Positions 1-10,640 of a stretch of 64,000 nucleotides of DNA are shown here, one piece after another. This DNA is from Chelonoidis abingdonii (Eukaryota > Chordata > Testudines > Testudinidae), in contig NC_133770.1 in assembly GCF_003597395.2 (NCBI RefSeq), positions 9,015,452 to 9,079,451 of the forward strand. The letters run 5' to 3'. The translations under genes and the position numbers were made by a program. The notes under the pieces were generated by a model. That model searched no databases. It worked only from the letters and a program-made list of their open reading frames with translations, and was not told the DNA's origin. The number at the start of each line of letters is the position of its first letter. Positions within the stretch are counted from its first letter, which is position 1.

Positions 1-607
1 ATACTCTTTAACTTCTCTCTCCATCTACTTTTATTTAAGTTTTACTTTAGCAACTGTATCTTCTCACATAGCTCCATGAAGCAGTTAGTGAGATGGTTTA
101 CTTGAATGGAGCTAGTCAGTATAAAGCAGTATCCTAGTGGCCTACGAAGAGTTTCCAACAGATTGTATATTTAGCAAAGTAATGTTTCTAGATTCACAGC
201 AGCAGGACTCCCTGAGCTGCAGTCAGTTTTTTTTTCCATCTTGCAGGTGTCCCATTAGAGTATGTGACCTGACATTGATGTTATAATTAGGCAAGGTTGC
301 ATTTTTCTCCTTGCATCTGAAACAATCAGCATCATTCTTGCAAGAGGTCAAAGTTCACTTCTAGCCAGTGACGGCTGTGACGTTGATTGGCAGGTCCCAG
401 GCTGACTTCTGTCTTCCCCTCTTACGCAGATTGTCAGGTCTGTGTTTATCAATTAGTAGGTTGCACGGCCTAATGAGGTTCTGATGATGGAAAATAGCCA
501 GAATTTCATTCCCATCTAGGAAAATCAACTGCGATAATAACCCTGATTCCCCTGGCTTTACAACCATTTATATGTCAGTAGCCATGCCACCTCAAACGGC
601 AGTCCAG
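1..607. other. Unassigned intergenic sequence
   Basis: I see no gene, RNA or repeat family here. The sequence has ordinary non-coding composition, and the short open frame at 361-567 on the minus strand has no recognisable motif. Confidence 0.6.
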
Positions 608-815
608 ACAGATCTCTGAAGTTAGGATGTGTCACTATGTAGTGAGATTCCTCTAAGGAAGAAGCCAGGTGCTACAGGAAGCAGCATTGGTGATTCAGTA
701 GGTGGCACTCTTCTCTCTGGTTCTGTACCAACCAGTGCCCTAGTGCAGGATTATAGTGCACTCTGCTGCTGGAGGTGATATCTTTCAGATGAGACTTTAA
801 ACACCACAAACTAGG
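608..815 (+). repeat. Old SINE-like repeat, 5' half (split by a CR1)
   Basis: The end of this segment carries a phrase I know from old vertebrate interspersed repeats (ATCTTTCAGATGAGACTTTAAA, about 780-801). That phrase is normally followed by a 'gtcattaaagatcc' stretch, which here appears only at 3007-3020, beyond the CR1. The natural reading is one old repeat split by the CR1. The family name is not certain. Confidence 0.5.
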
Positions 816-1498
816 GAAATACAACCTCAGTGGAGCTACTGTAAGGTGGGTGCATAACTGGTTGGAAAACCGTTCCCAGAGAGTAGTTACCAGTGGTTCA
901 CAGTCAAGCTGGGAGATATATCAAGTAGGATCCTACAGTTTTGGGTCCAGTTCTATTCAATATCGTCATCAGTTATTTAGATAATGGCATAGACAGTACA
1001 CTTATAAAATTTGCAGATGAGGGGTTGCAAGTGCTTTGGAGGATAGAGTTAAAATTCAGAATGATCTGGACAAACTAGAGGAATGGTCTGAAGTAAATAG
1101 GATGTAGTTCAATAAAGACAAATGCAAAGTACTCCATTTAAAAGGAATACAAAATGGGGAATAGCTGCTTAGGAAGGAGTACTGTGGACAGGGATCTGGG
1201 GATAATAGATCACAAGCTAAAAATGAGTCAACAGCGTAATGCTGTTGCAAGAAAAGCAAACATCATTCTGGGATGTATTAGCAGGAGTGTTGTAAGCAAA
1301 ACACAAGAAGTAATTATTCCGGTCTGCTCTGCACTGGTTAAACCTCAAGTGGAGTATTGTATACAGTTCTGGACGCCACATTTCAGGAAAGAGGTGAACA
1401 ACTTGGAGAAAGTCTAAAGAAGAACAAAAAAATGACTATAGGTTTAGAAAACATGACTTATGAGGGAAGATTGAAAAAACTGGAGAAGAGAAGACTGT

Positions 1499-2309
1499 GG
1501 GTTTGGCTACACTTGCAGGTGTGCGGTGCTGGGAGTTACAGCTGTCTTCGTACAGCTCTGTAGGGAAAGTGCTGCAGTCTGGCCACACTGACAGTTACCA
1601 GCACTGCAGTGTGGCCACATTTGCAGCATTTGCAGCGGTGTTGGGAGTGGTGCATTATGGGCAGCTATCCCAGCGTTCAAGTGACTGCAACGGGCTTTTC
1701 AAAAGAGCGGGGTGGGGTGGAGTGTGACAGGGAGCTAGGAGGAGACAGAGATAGTGGATTTTTGGAGCTGACACTGTGTCAGCTCCCTGCCTTGCAAGTT
1801 CCGACCCCTTCCCTCACCCCTCTCCCATTCACTAAATGTAAATAGCCTTCTTTGTTTTTTTCCTCACAGACCAGATAAGCAGCTGCTCCGAAACGGACCC
1901 TCGCCCCACTGCCCGCCCCGCTGCTTCTCTCCTCAAGCAAACACTAGCTGTGGACATTCCAAAGGAATCCCCCTGCCTGCCTCATTCACTGCAAACAGTA
2001 GCTGTGTTTGTTTTTCAGATAAGCAGCTCTGGGAGCCCCAAGTTCAAAACAAAGAGAGTTATCTTTACTTAAAAGCATTATGGGAAGGTTCCAGGGGTCA
2101 GTTACAGCATAGTAAGATTAATCACTGTTTACACTGGCACCCCAGCGCTGCAACAGCAGCACTGTTGTCTTTATTCCTCTTGTTGAGGTGGAGTACATGC
2201 AGTGCAGTAGCCAGGGAGATACACAGTGCCTTGCCATTGTGGACGGGGAGTAGGTTACAGCGCTGTAAAGTCACCACCAGCACTGTAACTCTCAAGTGTA
2301 GCCAAGCCC
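1499..2309. mobile_element. Non-autonomous DNA transposon (Harbinger-like TIRs) inside the CR1
   Basis: The terminal inverted repeats are GGGTTTGGCTACACTTG at 1499 and its near-perfect complement CAAGTGTAGCCAAGCCC ending at 2309. Next to both ends lie 'gttacag' and 'gcgctg' motifs repeated in inverted order. CR1 sequence continues on each side, so this inserted after the CR1. There is no transposase frame. I could not see a clean target duplication, so the superfamily rests on TIR likeness to the copy at 6724-7030. Confidence 0.7.
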
Positions 2310-2580
2310 TCGAGGGAATAAGATAACAGTTTTCAAGTACAAAAACAATCATTACAAGGAGGAGGGAGAAAACTTGTTCTCATTTGCCTCTGAGGATGGA
2401 AAAAGAAGTAATGGACTTAAGTTGCAGCAAGGGCAGTTTAGATTGGACATTAGGAAAAACTTCCTATCTATCAGGGTAGTTAAGCACTGGAATAAATTGC
2501 CTAGGGAGGTTGTGGAATCTCCATCATTGGAGATTTTTAAAGCCAGTTAGACCAACATCTCTCAAGGATCATGTCTAGAT

Positions 2581-2915
2581 CAGGGATCAGCAACCTTTGG
2601 CACGCGGCTTGCCAGGGTAAACACCCTGGCAGGCCGAGCTGGTTTGTTTACCTGCTGTGTCAGCAGGTTCGGCAGATTGTGGCTCCCACTGGCCGCAGTT
2701 CGCCATCCCAGGCCAACAGGGGCTGTGGGAAGCAGCGGCCAGCACATCTCTCAGCCCACGCTGCTTCCCAAAGCACCCATTGGCCTGGAGTGGCGAACTG
2801 CAGCCAGTGGGGGCCATGATCAGCCGAACCTGTGGACGCAGCAGATAAACAAACCAGCCCGGCCTGCCAGAGTGCTTGCCCTGGAGACCTTCATGCCAAA
2901 GGTTGCAGATCCCTG
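2581..2915. mobile_element. Non-autonomous hAT element with perfect 8-bp target duplication
   Basis: It begins CAGGGATCAGCAACCTTTGG and ends with the inverted counterpart CCAAAGGTTGCAGATCCCTG. The 8-bp target duplication GTCTAGAT is identical at 2573-2580 and 2916-2923. Removing the element restores the CR1 phrase 'gtctagatagtacttagtc'. The interior is an imperfect palindrome built on 'ctggccgcagttcgcc' and 'ggcgaactgcagccag'. The same interior occurs in the element at 18677-18997. Confidence 0.92.
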
Positions 2916-2995
2916 GTCTAGATAGTACTTAGTCCTGCCCTGAGTGCAGATGACTGGACAAGAAGATCTCTTGAGGCCTATGATTCTATAATTGT

Positions 2996-3120
2996 AGCTA
3001 CATAGTCATTAAAGATCCTATGGCACTTTGTACACAGCTGCCTACTTAGCATTCAGATACCATATGGATGGGCAATGAGAGAGACATTCTGTAAGGGTGC
3101 TGGCTCTGATATCTTCATCA
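2996..3120 (+). repeat. Old SINE-like repeat, 3' half
   Basis: The sequence 'gtcattaaagatcctatgg' follows directly after the CR1 tail and is the usual continuation of the repeat half seen at 608-815. The two halves flank the CR1 insertion. Confidence 0.45.
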
Positions 3121-3477
3121 AATTACAAAGTGGGTACCATGGTTCTGCCAGTCTGTATCCTCCATGTTTTCAGTTGGATATAGTGTTCTTTTGCACTTCA
3201 CAGATATTGCTGCCTTTCCCTGATGAGTCAAGTGCTTCATATGCAGCTTATAATTTACTTTGGGATCTTTTAGGATGAAAACTACTAAATACATGTCAGA
3301 TCATTATCAGAGGAGTTATACCTGGGGATGCTTTCCTGAGCTTCTGTTGAATGCTGTCAGCTGCTTTAACATTATTTCAGCTTTATATAATCAAAGGTGC
3401 ACTTGATAAGAAATTTTGTTAAATCAGATGCGATTTCTACCTTGGCAATGCCCCCTTTTGCTTCTAAGGGAGTTAAG
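3121..3477. other. Unassigned sequence
   Basis: No gene or repeat is recognised in this AT-rich stretch. Confidence 0.5.
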
Positions 3478-4171
3478 TGGGGTGGTCACCCCACTCCTGC
3501 CCTGAAGGGCTTAAAACAGCACCATGGGAGAGGGCTGTGGAAAGGGAAGAGCTGGGCTGATTGGGGGAAGAAGCCATAGATGGGACCAGGCCCCAATCAG
3601 ACCACAGCTGGCTCTATAAGAGGGCTGAGGGCCAGAAACTGACAGACACATTGTCTCTCTAGCTTTCAGAGGGGGGTGGGACCTGGCTGTCTGGGAAGCT
3701 GAGGAGGGTACCTAGGGTGGAGCAGGGCTGGGGAAGGGCAGAAGGAGCTGGGGTGCTCCAGCCTAGCTAAGCCCCAGGCTGCAGGCCGAGTTAAGGGCCC
3801 ACAAGAAGGTATTAGGGCTGCAGAGAGGCAGCCCAGATATAGGCAGAGGCAGCAGGTCTAACCCCCCTTGCCCATGATGAGTGGTTTACAGACTGCAGTC
3901 TGCTCCAGGGCGGGGGCGAGATGGTGACTGGCAGTAGCCACTGAGGCAAGGTGGGAATAGGAAGTTGAGGGTTCCCTGGGGAGGGGAGACCCAGAGAGAG
4001 GGGGTACTGCAGTGGGCAGAACCCCTGAGCAAAGCGCACCAGGGTCTGGGCGGGACACGGGGGCCAGCAGCAGGCAAGCAACGGGCCTGCAGAGGGCGCT
4101 CTGGGCTGGAAAGAGCTAATTCCCAAGCTGACCAGCAGGAGGTGCCGCACCGGTGAGTCCTCACCCTGCCA
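3478..4171 (+). mobile_element. Solo LTR-like repeat (turtle LTR retrotransposon)
   Basis: The segment begins TGGGGTGGTC and ends CACCCTGCCA, so it has TG...CA ends. About 135 bases in there is a TATA-like CTATAAGAG at 3614-3622 followed by a stretch rich in 'ctggggaagggcagaagg' and 'gcagtctgctccagggcggg'. I recognise this text as a common turtle LTR. No internal retroviral genes flank it, so it is a solo LTR. I found no clear target duplication. The minus-strand frames of 66 to 143 residues within it are chance. Confidence 0.65.
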
Positions 4172-4469
4172 TGGGGAGGCTATTCTTCCCTGCACTCTTC
4201 TGAATTCTTGAGGGTTTTTTTTCCCTCCCTCTCCCGAGGACACAGGAACTCGTGGAATTAAAGATAAACCCTACAAAAAGAATAGTTAAAGTGCTCTAGT
4301 ACATCACTGCCACAGCAACAGCCCAAGATGGCCTGGTCAGTATCTCACAGGTGTGCAGGATGGGCAGTATAATGTTGCAAGGATATGCATCTTTATGCCT
4401 TTTCACTGCACAGTTGCAAAATATGTTTCACAAGCAAGTCAAAATAGGGCTCAATGAGAGAGCAAGTGT
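4172..4469. other. Unassigned sequence
   Basis: No gene or repeat is recognised between the LTR and the MIR copy. Confidence 0.5.
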
Positions 4470-4640
4470 CAGAGGAGAGCCTTGGGTTCCATTCCAGAAT
4501 TAGCCATCGACTTCCTGTGTGACTTCGGCCAACTCACCGCCCAGCTTTGTGCCTCAGTTTACCAGTCTGTAAAATGGGTATTATAACCATCACCTATGAT
4601 ACCTTTTAGAAGTGTTGAGGTTTAATTAATATCTACAATG
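4470..4640 (+). repeat. MIR-type SINE
   Basis: The diagnostic MIR run is present: 'cttcctgtgtgacttcggcc', then 'gtgcctcagtttaccagtct' and 'gtaaaatgggtattataa', then 'ttgaggtttaattaatat'. This is an old, diverged copy. Confidence 0.8.
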
Positions 4641-4977
4641 TAATTTGAAATCTTCATATAAAAGTTGCCCTGTAAAATAAATAAACAGCACTGTTTGAAT
4701 GGCATCTCTTCACCCTCCATTATATATAGACCATCTCTCATGACAATCTCTGCCTGCTGTAATAAAAGTGCTCCCCTGAACTGTTTAGATTAAACTGAGC
4801 ACCACAAACTGTGAATGAGTAGTTCCGGGTGTCACCAAGCAGAAGTATTTTGTAACTTCAGGAAGAGATAGGTGGGGATACCATATCAATACTAAAGCTG
4901 TACAAATTCTCACTTCCATTTCTCATGGAGTTGGCTGAGCTCATAAGTTTCACTCTCCCTTCTAGGTTCAAATCCCC

Positions 4978-5053
4978 ATGTCACTGTGAGAATCAAAACT
5001 GAAACATGATCTCAATAGGAATTATTCCCACTTATGCCAAACCTGAATTTGAA
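4978..5053. repeat. Fragment of an interspersed repeat (copy A)
   Basis: This 76-bp stretch closely matches 7176-7252, including the run 'ggaattattcccacttatgc' that is identical in both. Copy B lies inside the element at 6615-7290, so copy A is probably a fragment of the same family. Similarity continues more weakly past 5053 to 'aacttggagctcttgg'. Confidence 0.75.
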
Positions 5054-5160
5054 CTTTGAACCTTTGTTGTGATTCCAGAAACTTGGAGCTCTTGGACTAA
5101 TAGAAATGATGGGTTTTTTTCAATTTAACTCACATTTCAATTTCCAGCCTTACTGGTAAC

Positions 5161-5342
5161 TAGGGTGACCAGACATCCCGATAAAATCAGGACTATCTCG
5201 ATATTTAGATGTTTGTCGGGACACAATTTGTCCTGATATTTCATTCCTCTGGCAGCATTCGCCTTTTTTTTTCCCCCCTCCTCCAGCGGACCACTTCCCC
5301 GCATGTGTCCCGATATTTTCTCCCTCTCATCTGGTCACCCTA
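5161..5342. mobile_element. Short hAT-like MITE, TIR TAGGGTGACCAGA
   Basis: The 182-bp element has terminal inverted repeats TAGGGTGACCAGA and TCTGGTCACCCTA. It is flanked by CTGGTAAC (5153-5160) and CCAGTAAC (5343-5350), an 8-bp duplication with two changes. The interior repeats 'tcccgat' and 'cctgatatttc'. A relative lies at 59851-59984. Confidence 0.8.
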
Positions 5343-5350
5343 CCAGTAAC

Positions 5351-6606
5351 ATGCAAAATATATGACTCTTAAACACTGTTTCTCCAAACACAAAGCCATC
5401 TGATAGATGACAGACAGTTCTCCCCTCAGAGATTAATTCTAGAAGGCCTATGCCCAAGCCCAGTACAATATTTATACAAACACTCTAACACAGAGAGACA
5501 GACAGCTGAAAACCCAGGAGTTTTCGCATTACGTCTCTCATCATTGTGAAACAATCTGTTCATGGCAACAATTGCTTTGTTATTCTGTTTTTTAAGTTTC
5601 TCTAAAAGACCTATTTTTGCCATGCTGCCTTTAGTGGATCTGTATTTTTTTTTTAAATCCTTATTTGTTGTTCCCCTTTCCCTAACCTCTATCTGTGTCT
5701 TTACACTTTGAGGTCCCCAAGGCAGTGGCTGTCCCTCCTTCAGTGACTGAAAAGTGCTAGTTAAATGTGGGTCCTACTATAAATAAAATTATTACTACTA
5801 GATAGTCGTTTACAGCAGTGGTGCCCGATCTTTCTTTTCTCTGAGGGATTGGAGGATGGATCCCTTTTCCTCCCAAGGTCCCCTCTAACCATGTCTCAGT
5901 ACAATCACTCTCCTTTTTTCTATCAATTTTCTCTTTCCTGTCCTTTTCATTCTCTTTGGCTTTAATCCTGTGTTATTGTGGGAGATGTTTTGTTTTTCGA
6001 TTGTTGTTTTTCTCTTTTCCTTGATGTGTTGGTGGCAGCAAGGTACTGGATGCATCTGCTCTTGTAGCTTTGAGTGCCCAAGAAGTAGACCTAAGAAGTG
6101 GAGTTAGAGCCAGCAGGCAGGGCTGCCTGAGAATATAACCTTGTCCGTGTGAGTTGCTCCCACCACCAATTATACTGAGGGTTACTATCAGAATGCTAAG
6201 GGAAGGTGAGTGGTTTTGAAGAAGCCTGCCACTGTTTTAGCAGAGCAGCAAGAGTATGTTTGCAACATGAGGAATGATGGATCCAAGATCACAGAGTTTT
6301 CATCACCTCTCCATTCCTATCCTTTGCCTCATGCCCTCCCCATGCCCCCAGGCCTATTTCCCCTTGCATGGCCCAGGCTGGAAAACTAGTAAGCTATTAA
6401 TTGGTTTCAATGTAAAATAAAACAATATAAAATACTGTTTTAAAAATATCCTTCCTGGATTATTTAATAACATTTTTGGTTGTTAAAGAGAGTCTTAAAA
6501 GTCAAATTTTGCTTTCCTCTAGTTCTGCAATTTGAAAACTTGTTTGCACTTCATTCACCACAGCCAGTGAAACTATAGATTGGTCTGTTTCACTTCCTGT
6601 TTAATA
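5351..6606. other. Unassigned sequence
   Basis: No gene is recognised. The stretch at about 5820-5900 may be a remnant of a transposon end, but I cannot support a boundary. The 65-residue minus-strand frame at 5426-5623 has no motif. Confidence 0.5.
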
Positions 6607-6723
6607 ACACTTTCCAGTGTTGCCAACTCTCAAGTTTTTATGGAGAATCTCATAATCATGAGCCCCAGTTACTGGAGTTATGCGAGTACATCAGAATCTT
6701 AGCTTTCATTGGTTAAAAAATAA

Positions 6724-7030
6724 GGGCTTGGCTACATTGGCACTTTACAGTGCTGCAACTTTCGCGCTCAGGGGTGTGAAAAAACACCTCCCTGAGTGCT
6801 GCAAGATGCAGCGCTGTAAAGCGTCAGTGTAATCAGGGCGGCAGCGCTGGAAGCACGGCTCCCAGCGCTGCACGCTACACCCGTAAAGGATGTGGTTTAC
6901 AAGCAGCGCTGGGAGAGCTCTCTCCCAGTGCTGCTGCTCTGACCACACTCACACTTCAAAGCGCTGCCGCAGCAGCGCTCCCGCAGCACTGCCCCGGCAG
7001 CGCTTTGAAATTTCTAGTGTAGCCAAGGCC
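6724..7030. mobile_element. Harbinger-like MITE with TAA target duplication
   Basis: The TIRs are GGGCTTGGCTACATTGG at the left and CTAGTGTAGCCAAGGCC at the right. TAA flanks both sides (6721-6723 and 7031-7033), as expected for PIF/Harbinger elements, which duplicate a 3-bp TWA. The interior is GC-rich with repeated 'agcgctg'. It shares TIRs with the copy at 1499-2309. Confidence 0.75.
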
Positions 7031-7175
7031 TAAGTTTCTAGCCCTCACAGTGGCAGAGAAAAGCATAAAAATGTGACCCCTGAGTAACTTAAGGCCACCA
7101 AATCAGAAGACAAACAAAAATAAACGCAAAGGGGTTTTTGTAATTTCATGATTTTTAAGCCAATCTCATGAGCTT

Positions 7176-7252
7176 CATGTCACTGTGAGAAACAAAAATA
7201 AAACACAATCTCAACAGGAATTATTCCCACTTATGCCAAACCTGAATTTGAA
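7176..7252. repeat. Interspersed repeat, copy B
   Basis: This is the counterpart of 4978-5053 and lies inside the element at 6615-7290. The core 'ggaattattcccacttatgc' is identical and flanking bases differ by scattered substitutions. Confidence 0.75.
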
Positions 7253-7298
7253 TCACTAACTTTTTGTAACATTTGGAGTTGGCGATACTGCTTTGCAC

Positions 7299-7956
7299 CA
7301 GCGCCATATTATCACCTAGGCCAACCAGGCCTAGGCCTAGCCTGGCAAATTTGCTTATGCCCCCTCCCCAACTCCACCCCTTCCCCAAATCCCTGGCCCA
7401 CTTCCTCCCCCAGGCGTGCCGCGCTTCCCTCCTTCCGCTTCCCTCCCAGGCATGCCATGCGAAAATGCTGGGAGGGAGGGTAGGAGGGAGGGAGAAGCGA
7501 GTAGCAGCACTTGGAGGAGGCAGAGCAGAGGTGAGCTGGGGCCTGCAGGCATGGAGAGTAACCGGAGGGGGCTGGGAACCGCTTCCCTCCCCAACTCACC
7601 TCCGCTCCACCGCGGCCATCTCCCGAGTGCGCTGCAACTCCCCTTCTCTCCCCACCCTCCCAGGCTTGCCGTGTGAAAGCGCTGGGAGGGAGGGAGAAGC
7701 GAGTAGCAGCGCGCTCGGGGGATAGTGATGGTGATCTGGGGCCGGTGGGCATGGGGAGTAACTCTTGGGGGCGGGGACAGGGAACCACTCCCTGCCCCAG
7801 CTCACCATCACTCCACCCCCGCCATCCCCTGAGCGCACCACATTCCCCCCTCCTTCCCAGGCTTGCTGCGGGGGAGCAGAGGTGAGCTGGCATGGGGTGC
7901 GGGAAGTGGCAATTTTTTGAGGGCCTAGGGGTGCCAGATTTGTTAATCCGCCCCTG
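7299..7956. mobile_element. GC-rich hAT element with internal tandem units of about 200 bp
   Basis: It is flanked by CTTTGCAC (7291-7298) and CTTTACAC (7957-7964), an 8-bp duplication with one change. The right end GATTTGTTAATCCGCCCCTG is the complement of a CAGGGGCGGATTAA hAT terminus, and the left end is decayed. The phrase 'cccaggcatgccatgcg' recurs in variant form at about 7449, 7660 and 7857, giving units of about 200-210 bp. Long frames on both strands (up to 221 residues) come from GC-rich, stop-poor sequence and are not genes. Confidence 0.75.
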
Positions 7957-7965
7957 CTTTACACG

Positions 7966-8172
7966 TGTACATAGCACCTTCCATCTCAGGCTCTTAAAGC
8001 ACTTTAGATATTCGTATCATTTGAGGTGAGACAAGTAAGTATTATTATCCTCCAGATGGGGAAATTGAGGCACAGAACAGTGAAGCAACTTTGCCCCGGG
8101 TTCACACACAGACGATGTGGCAAAGATGAGAACAGAACCTAAATCTCGTGGCTTCCAGTCTTCTGCCTTTCT
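7966..8172 (-). repeat. MIR-type SINE
   Basis: Read on the plus strand, it shows the inverted MIR text 'tattattatcctccagatgg', then 'aaattgaggcacagaacagt', then 'aacctaaatctcgtggcttc'. The left part, 'caccttccatctcaggctct', is the usual amniote extension. Confidence 0.75.
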
Positions 8173-8721
8173 CCATGTGTTTAGTCATCATAATTGGAAG
8201 TGTGGTGACAGCTTAGTTAACCCAGGCCTTCTCAAACTTTAACATAGAATGAGTGGACCATATTTTAATAGAGAACTACCTCCCCTCTCACCCCATATCT
8301 CCGCTCCCAATGACAACACCATCACATCCTTATAGTAACTCCAGAAAATGTTAATTTAAAAGACTAATATTAGGAAAGGATGTCCCCTTTGCTTTCTCCA
8401 CCCCTACATGTGGCTCTGCTGCATGGTTCTTTTCCCTCTACACCCCTGCACTTGTTGCTCGGCTTCCTTATACCACTCTCCCCTGCTCCTCAGGATGTTG
8501 CATTCTGGTGAGTAGCAGCTCCAGTCCCACTGGTGGTTCCCATGCCTGATGGTGGTCCTATTTTCAATCCTTTTCTGCATCTGCAGCTTCTAGTAGAGGC
8601 ACCTAGGCTGACTCCTCATTGTTTTTATCTGCTTTTACAAGCCACTTTTGCAATTGGCAAGCCTGGATGCTTGTGGCAGCAGCTGGAAACAAGGAATGCC
8701 ATCATGTGATTCAATACATGC
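8173..8721. other. Unassigned sequence left of the solo LTR
   Basis: No gene. A weak transposon-like phrase, 'ccttctcaaactttaacata' near 8226, resembles a decayed hAT terminus, but no matching end is visible. Confidence 0.45.
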
Positions 8722-9960
8722 TGTGATGGGTTGGATCACAGAAACCCCTTTGGGAGCTGCCAACTGATGTGCCAAGACTACTTCTGCCCCTGCTTTCCTG
8801 CCCTGGTAGCTTGGGACTTCAGTGCCCTGCCTGGTTTGAGCCAGACCCACTAGCCTGCTGCAAACCCAGACCCAGGTCTGAACCACATCCCTTAACACCT
8901 GCAGGCTTAATTGAAAGCAGCTTAAGAAGTGTTTCTGTCTTTAACACTCAGATGCCCAACTCCCAATGGGGTTCAAACCTCAAATAAATCTGTTTTACCC
9001 TGTATAGATCTTATACAGGGTAAACTCATAAATTGTTCACCCTCTATAACGCTGATAGAGAGATATGCACAGCTATTTTCCCCCTCCCCCCAGATATTAA
9101 TACATACTCTGGGTTAATTAATAAGTAAAAAGTGATTTTATTAAATATAGAAAGTAGGATTTAAGTGGTTCCAAGTAGTAACAGACAGAACAAAGTGAAT
9201 TACCAAGTAAAATAAAATAAAACTTGGAAGTCTAAGCCTAATACAGTAAGAAAACTCAATGTAGATAAAACCTCACCCTCAGAGGTGTTCCAGTAAGCTT
9301 CCTTTTACAGACTAGTCTTCTTCTAGTCTGGGTCCAGCAATCACTCACACCTCCTGCAGTTACTGTCCTTTGCTCCAGTTCTTCTCAGGTATCCTTGGGG
9401 GTGGTTAGGCTATCTCTTGAGCCAGCTGAAGACAAAATAGAGGGGTCTCCCAGGGGTTTAAATAGACTTTATCTTGTGGGTGGATACCCCTTCCTTCCCT
9501 GGTATAGAATTCCAGCTCCAAGATGGAGTTTTGGAGTCACATGGGCAAGTCACATGTCCATGCATGATTCAGAACTTACAGATAGCAGCCATGGTTCACA
9601 TGCTACCTTGAACATCCTCAAGTAGACTTCTTATGTGGATTGGAGCCTTCCAAGATCCATTGTTCCTTAAGTGTTTCTTGACGGGGCACTTAACTTTCAC
9701 ATTCCTTTCTCAACAAGCTGACCAAGTGCTTTACTAAGGCTACTTAAAAATCAAGCAAGTACACAGCCAATATTCATAACTTTGAATACAAAAATTATAT
9801 ATGTATACAGATAGGATGAATAGACTCAGTAGATCATAACCTTTACAGAGATATGTTACATGGTATATGTAGCATAAAACATATTCCAGTTATGTCATAC
9901 ATACATTCATAAGCATATTTCCATAAAGACTTATAGGGTGGACCCTCTCACATACCAACA
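8722..9960. mobile_element. Solo LTR of an endogenous LTR retroelement, about 1.24 kb
   Basis: The segment starts TGTGATGGGTTGGATCAC and ends near CTCACATACCAACA. It is text I recognise from abundant turtle LTRs, for example 'ggagctgccaactgatgtgc' and 'taaaaagtgattttattaaa'. An A/T-rich centre is followed by a 'gtgggtggatacccc' block. No gag, pol or env frame adjoins it, so it is a solo LTR. Orientation and exact right edge (9952 or 9960) are uncertain, and no matching target duplication was found. The start TGTGATGG is shared with the LTRs at 45425 (plus) and 37472 (minus). Confidence 0.75.
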
Positions 9961-10499
9961 GCCAGTGCTCTGTGGACCATTGGCCTAAATATTTCCATTA
10001 TAATTATCCTTTGTAAGCTATTCAGACATTTCTAAAATGTTCACCTTTCAGTCTGAATTTTTTCAGACCTGGTCTCTGCCTGAAAATGTTTTTGGAGGGT
10101 TTTTAAGTTTGAGCAAAACCAGTTCAATGAACACAGCATACTTTTTCCACTTAAGCACAAAAAAAAAAAAACAGCAACATTTTTAATACTGCTCTAGTGC
10201 TAAAAAGGGTGAGGGCAAGAAGTTGAAATCTGGCAAGGAAATAGCTCTGAGGAAGGAGAAGTGCTTTGCACTGTCCTGATGAAAATCTGTTTTGATTTCA
10301 CGAAACTGTGAAAGTTTGAAAACCATGGTCTGTGGATGCACATTCATCTTCTAACAACTTTAATGTCTTTTAGCAACTGCCTCCCAATATTCTACATATG
10401 AAAGAGAGGTGCACTGATAAATTGGTATGGCAGTAAAAAACGTGGTGAGCCCTTCCTCATTTAATGCAAGAGTTCAGGTACTAAAGGAAGGTCAAGAAC
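9961..10499. other. Unassigned sequence with a short poly-A run
   Basis: No gene. An A homopolymer of about 12 lies near 10160. Nothing else is recognised. Confidence 0.5.
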
Positions 10500-10640
10500 A
10501 TTAAGCTCTTGGGGATAGGGAAGGTCGTTTTGTACAGTACCTAGAATAATGGTGTCCTGGCCCTTGATCAAGGGCTCCTAGGCACTACAGTAGTATCATA
10601 TGATACCTTGATAAACTGGGGCGCTAATCAAGGTTTGAAT
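10500..10640 (-). repeat. Old LINE-tail-like repeat
   Basis: The pattern 'ctcttggggatagggaaggt' ... 'gtacagtacctagaataatg' ... 'ggctcctaggcactacagta' is an old amniote repeat that also occurs at 17437-17560 and 62540-62650 (opposite orientation) and 51970-52070 (same orientation). I take it to be the tail of an old CR1-clade LINE (L2/L3-like). The family is not certain. Confidence 0.55.

Larger units (their letters stand above)
816..2993 (+). mobile_element. CR1 LINE, 5'-truncated, interrupted by two DNA transposons
   Basis: This is the C-terminal part of the CR1 reverse-transcriptase frame plus the 3' UTR, in plus orientation. Remnants of the usual reading appear at 1154-1417 (GCISRSVVSKTQ, then LVKPQVEYCIQFWTPHF), broken by frameshifts and stops. 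It resumes at about 2310 with 'gataacagttttcaagta' and continues to 'attaggaaaaacttcctat' near 2450. It ends with the CR1 tail 'agtcctgccctgagtgcag' and 'tatgattctat' at about 2990. Two insertions lie inside: a Harbinger-like element (1499-2309) and a hAT element (2581-2915). It is a dead copy. Confidence 0.9.
6615..7290. mobile_element. hAT-like element, interrupted by a Harbinger-like MITE
   Basis: It begins CAGTGTTGCCAACTCTC (6615) and ends GGAGTTGGCGATACTG (7290), whose complement CAGTATCGCCAACTCC matches the start. The interior has 'atctcataatcatgag' and 'ccaatctcatgag'. The element at 6724-7030 sits inside, flanked by TAA. No 8-bp target duplication is visible, because the next hAT element abuts its right end. 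Confidence 0.6.

Noticed and set aside
7312..7977. 221-residue minus-strand frame
   Set aside because: It lies almost wholly inside the GC-rich hAT element at 7299-7956 and reflects its low stop density and tandem units.
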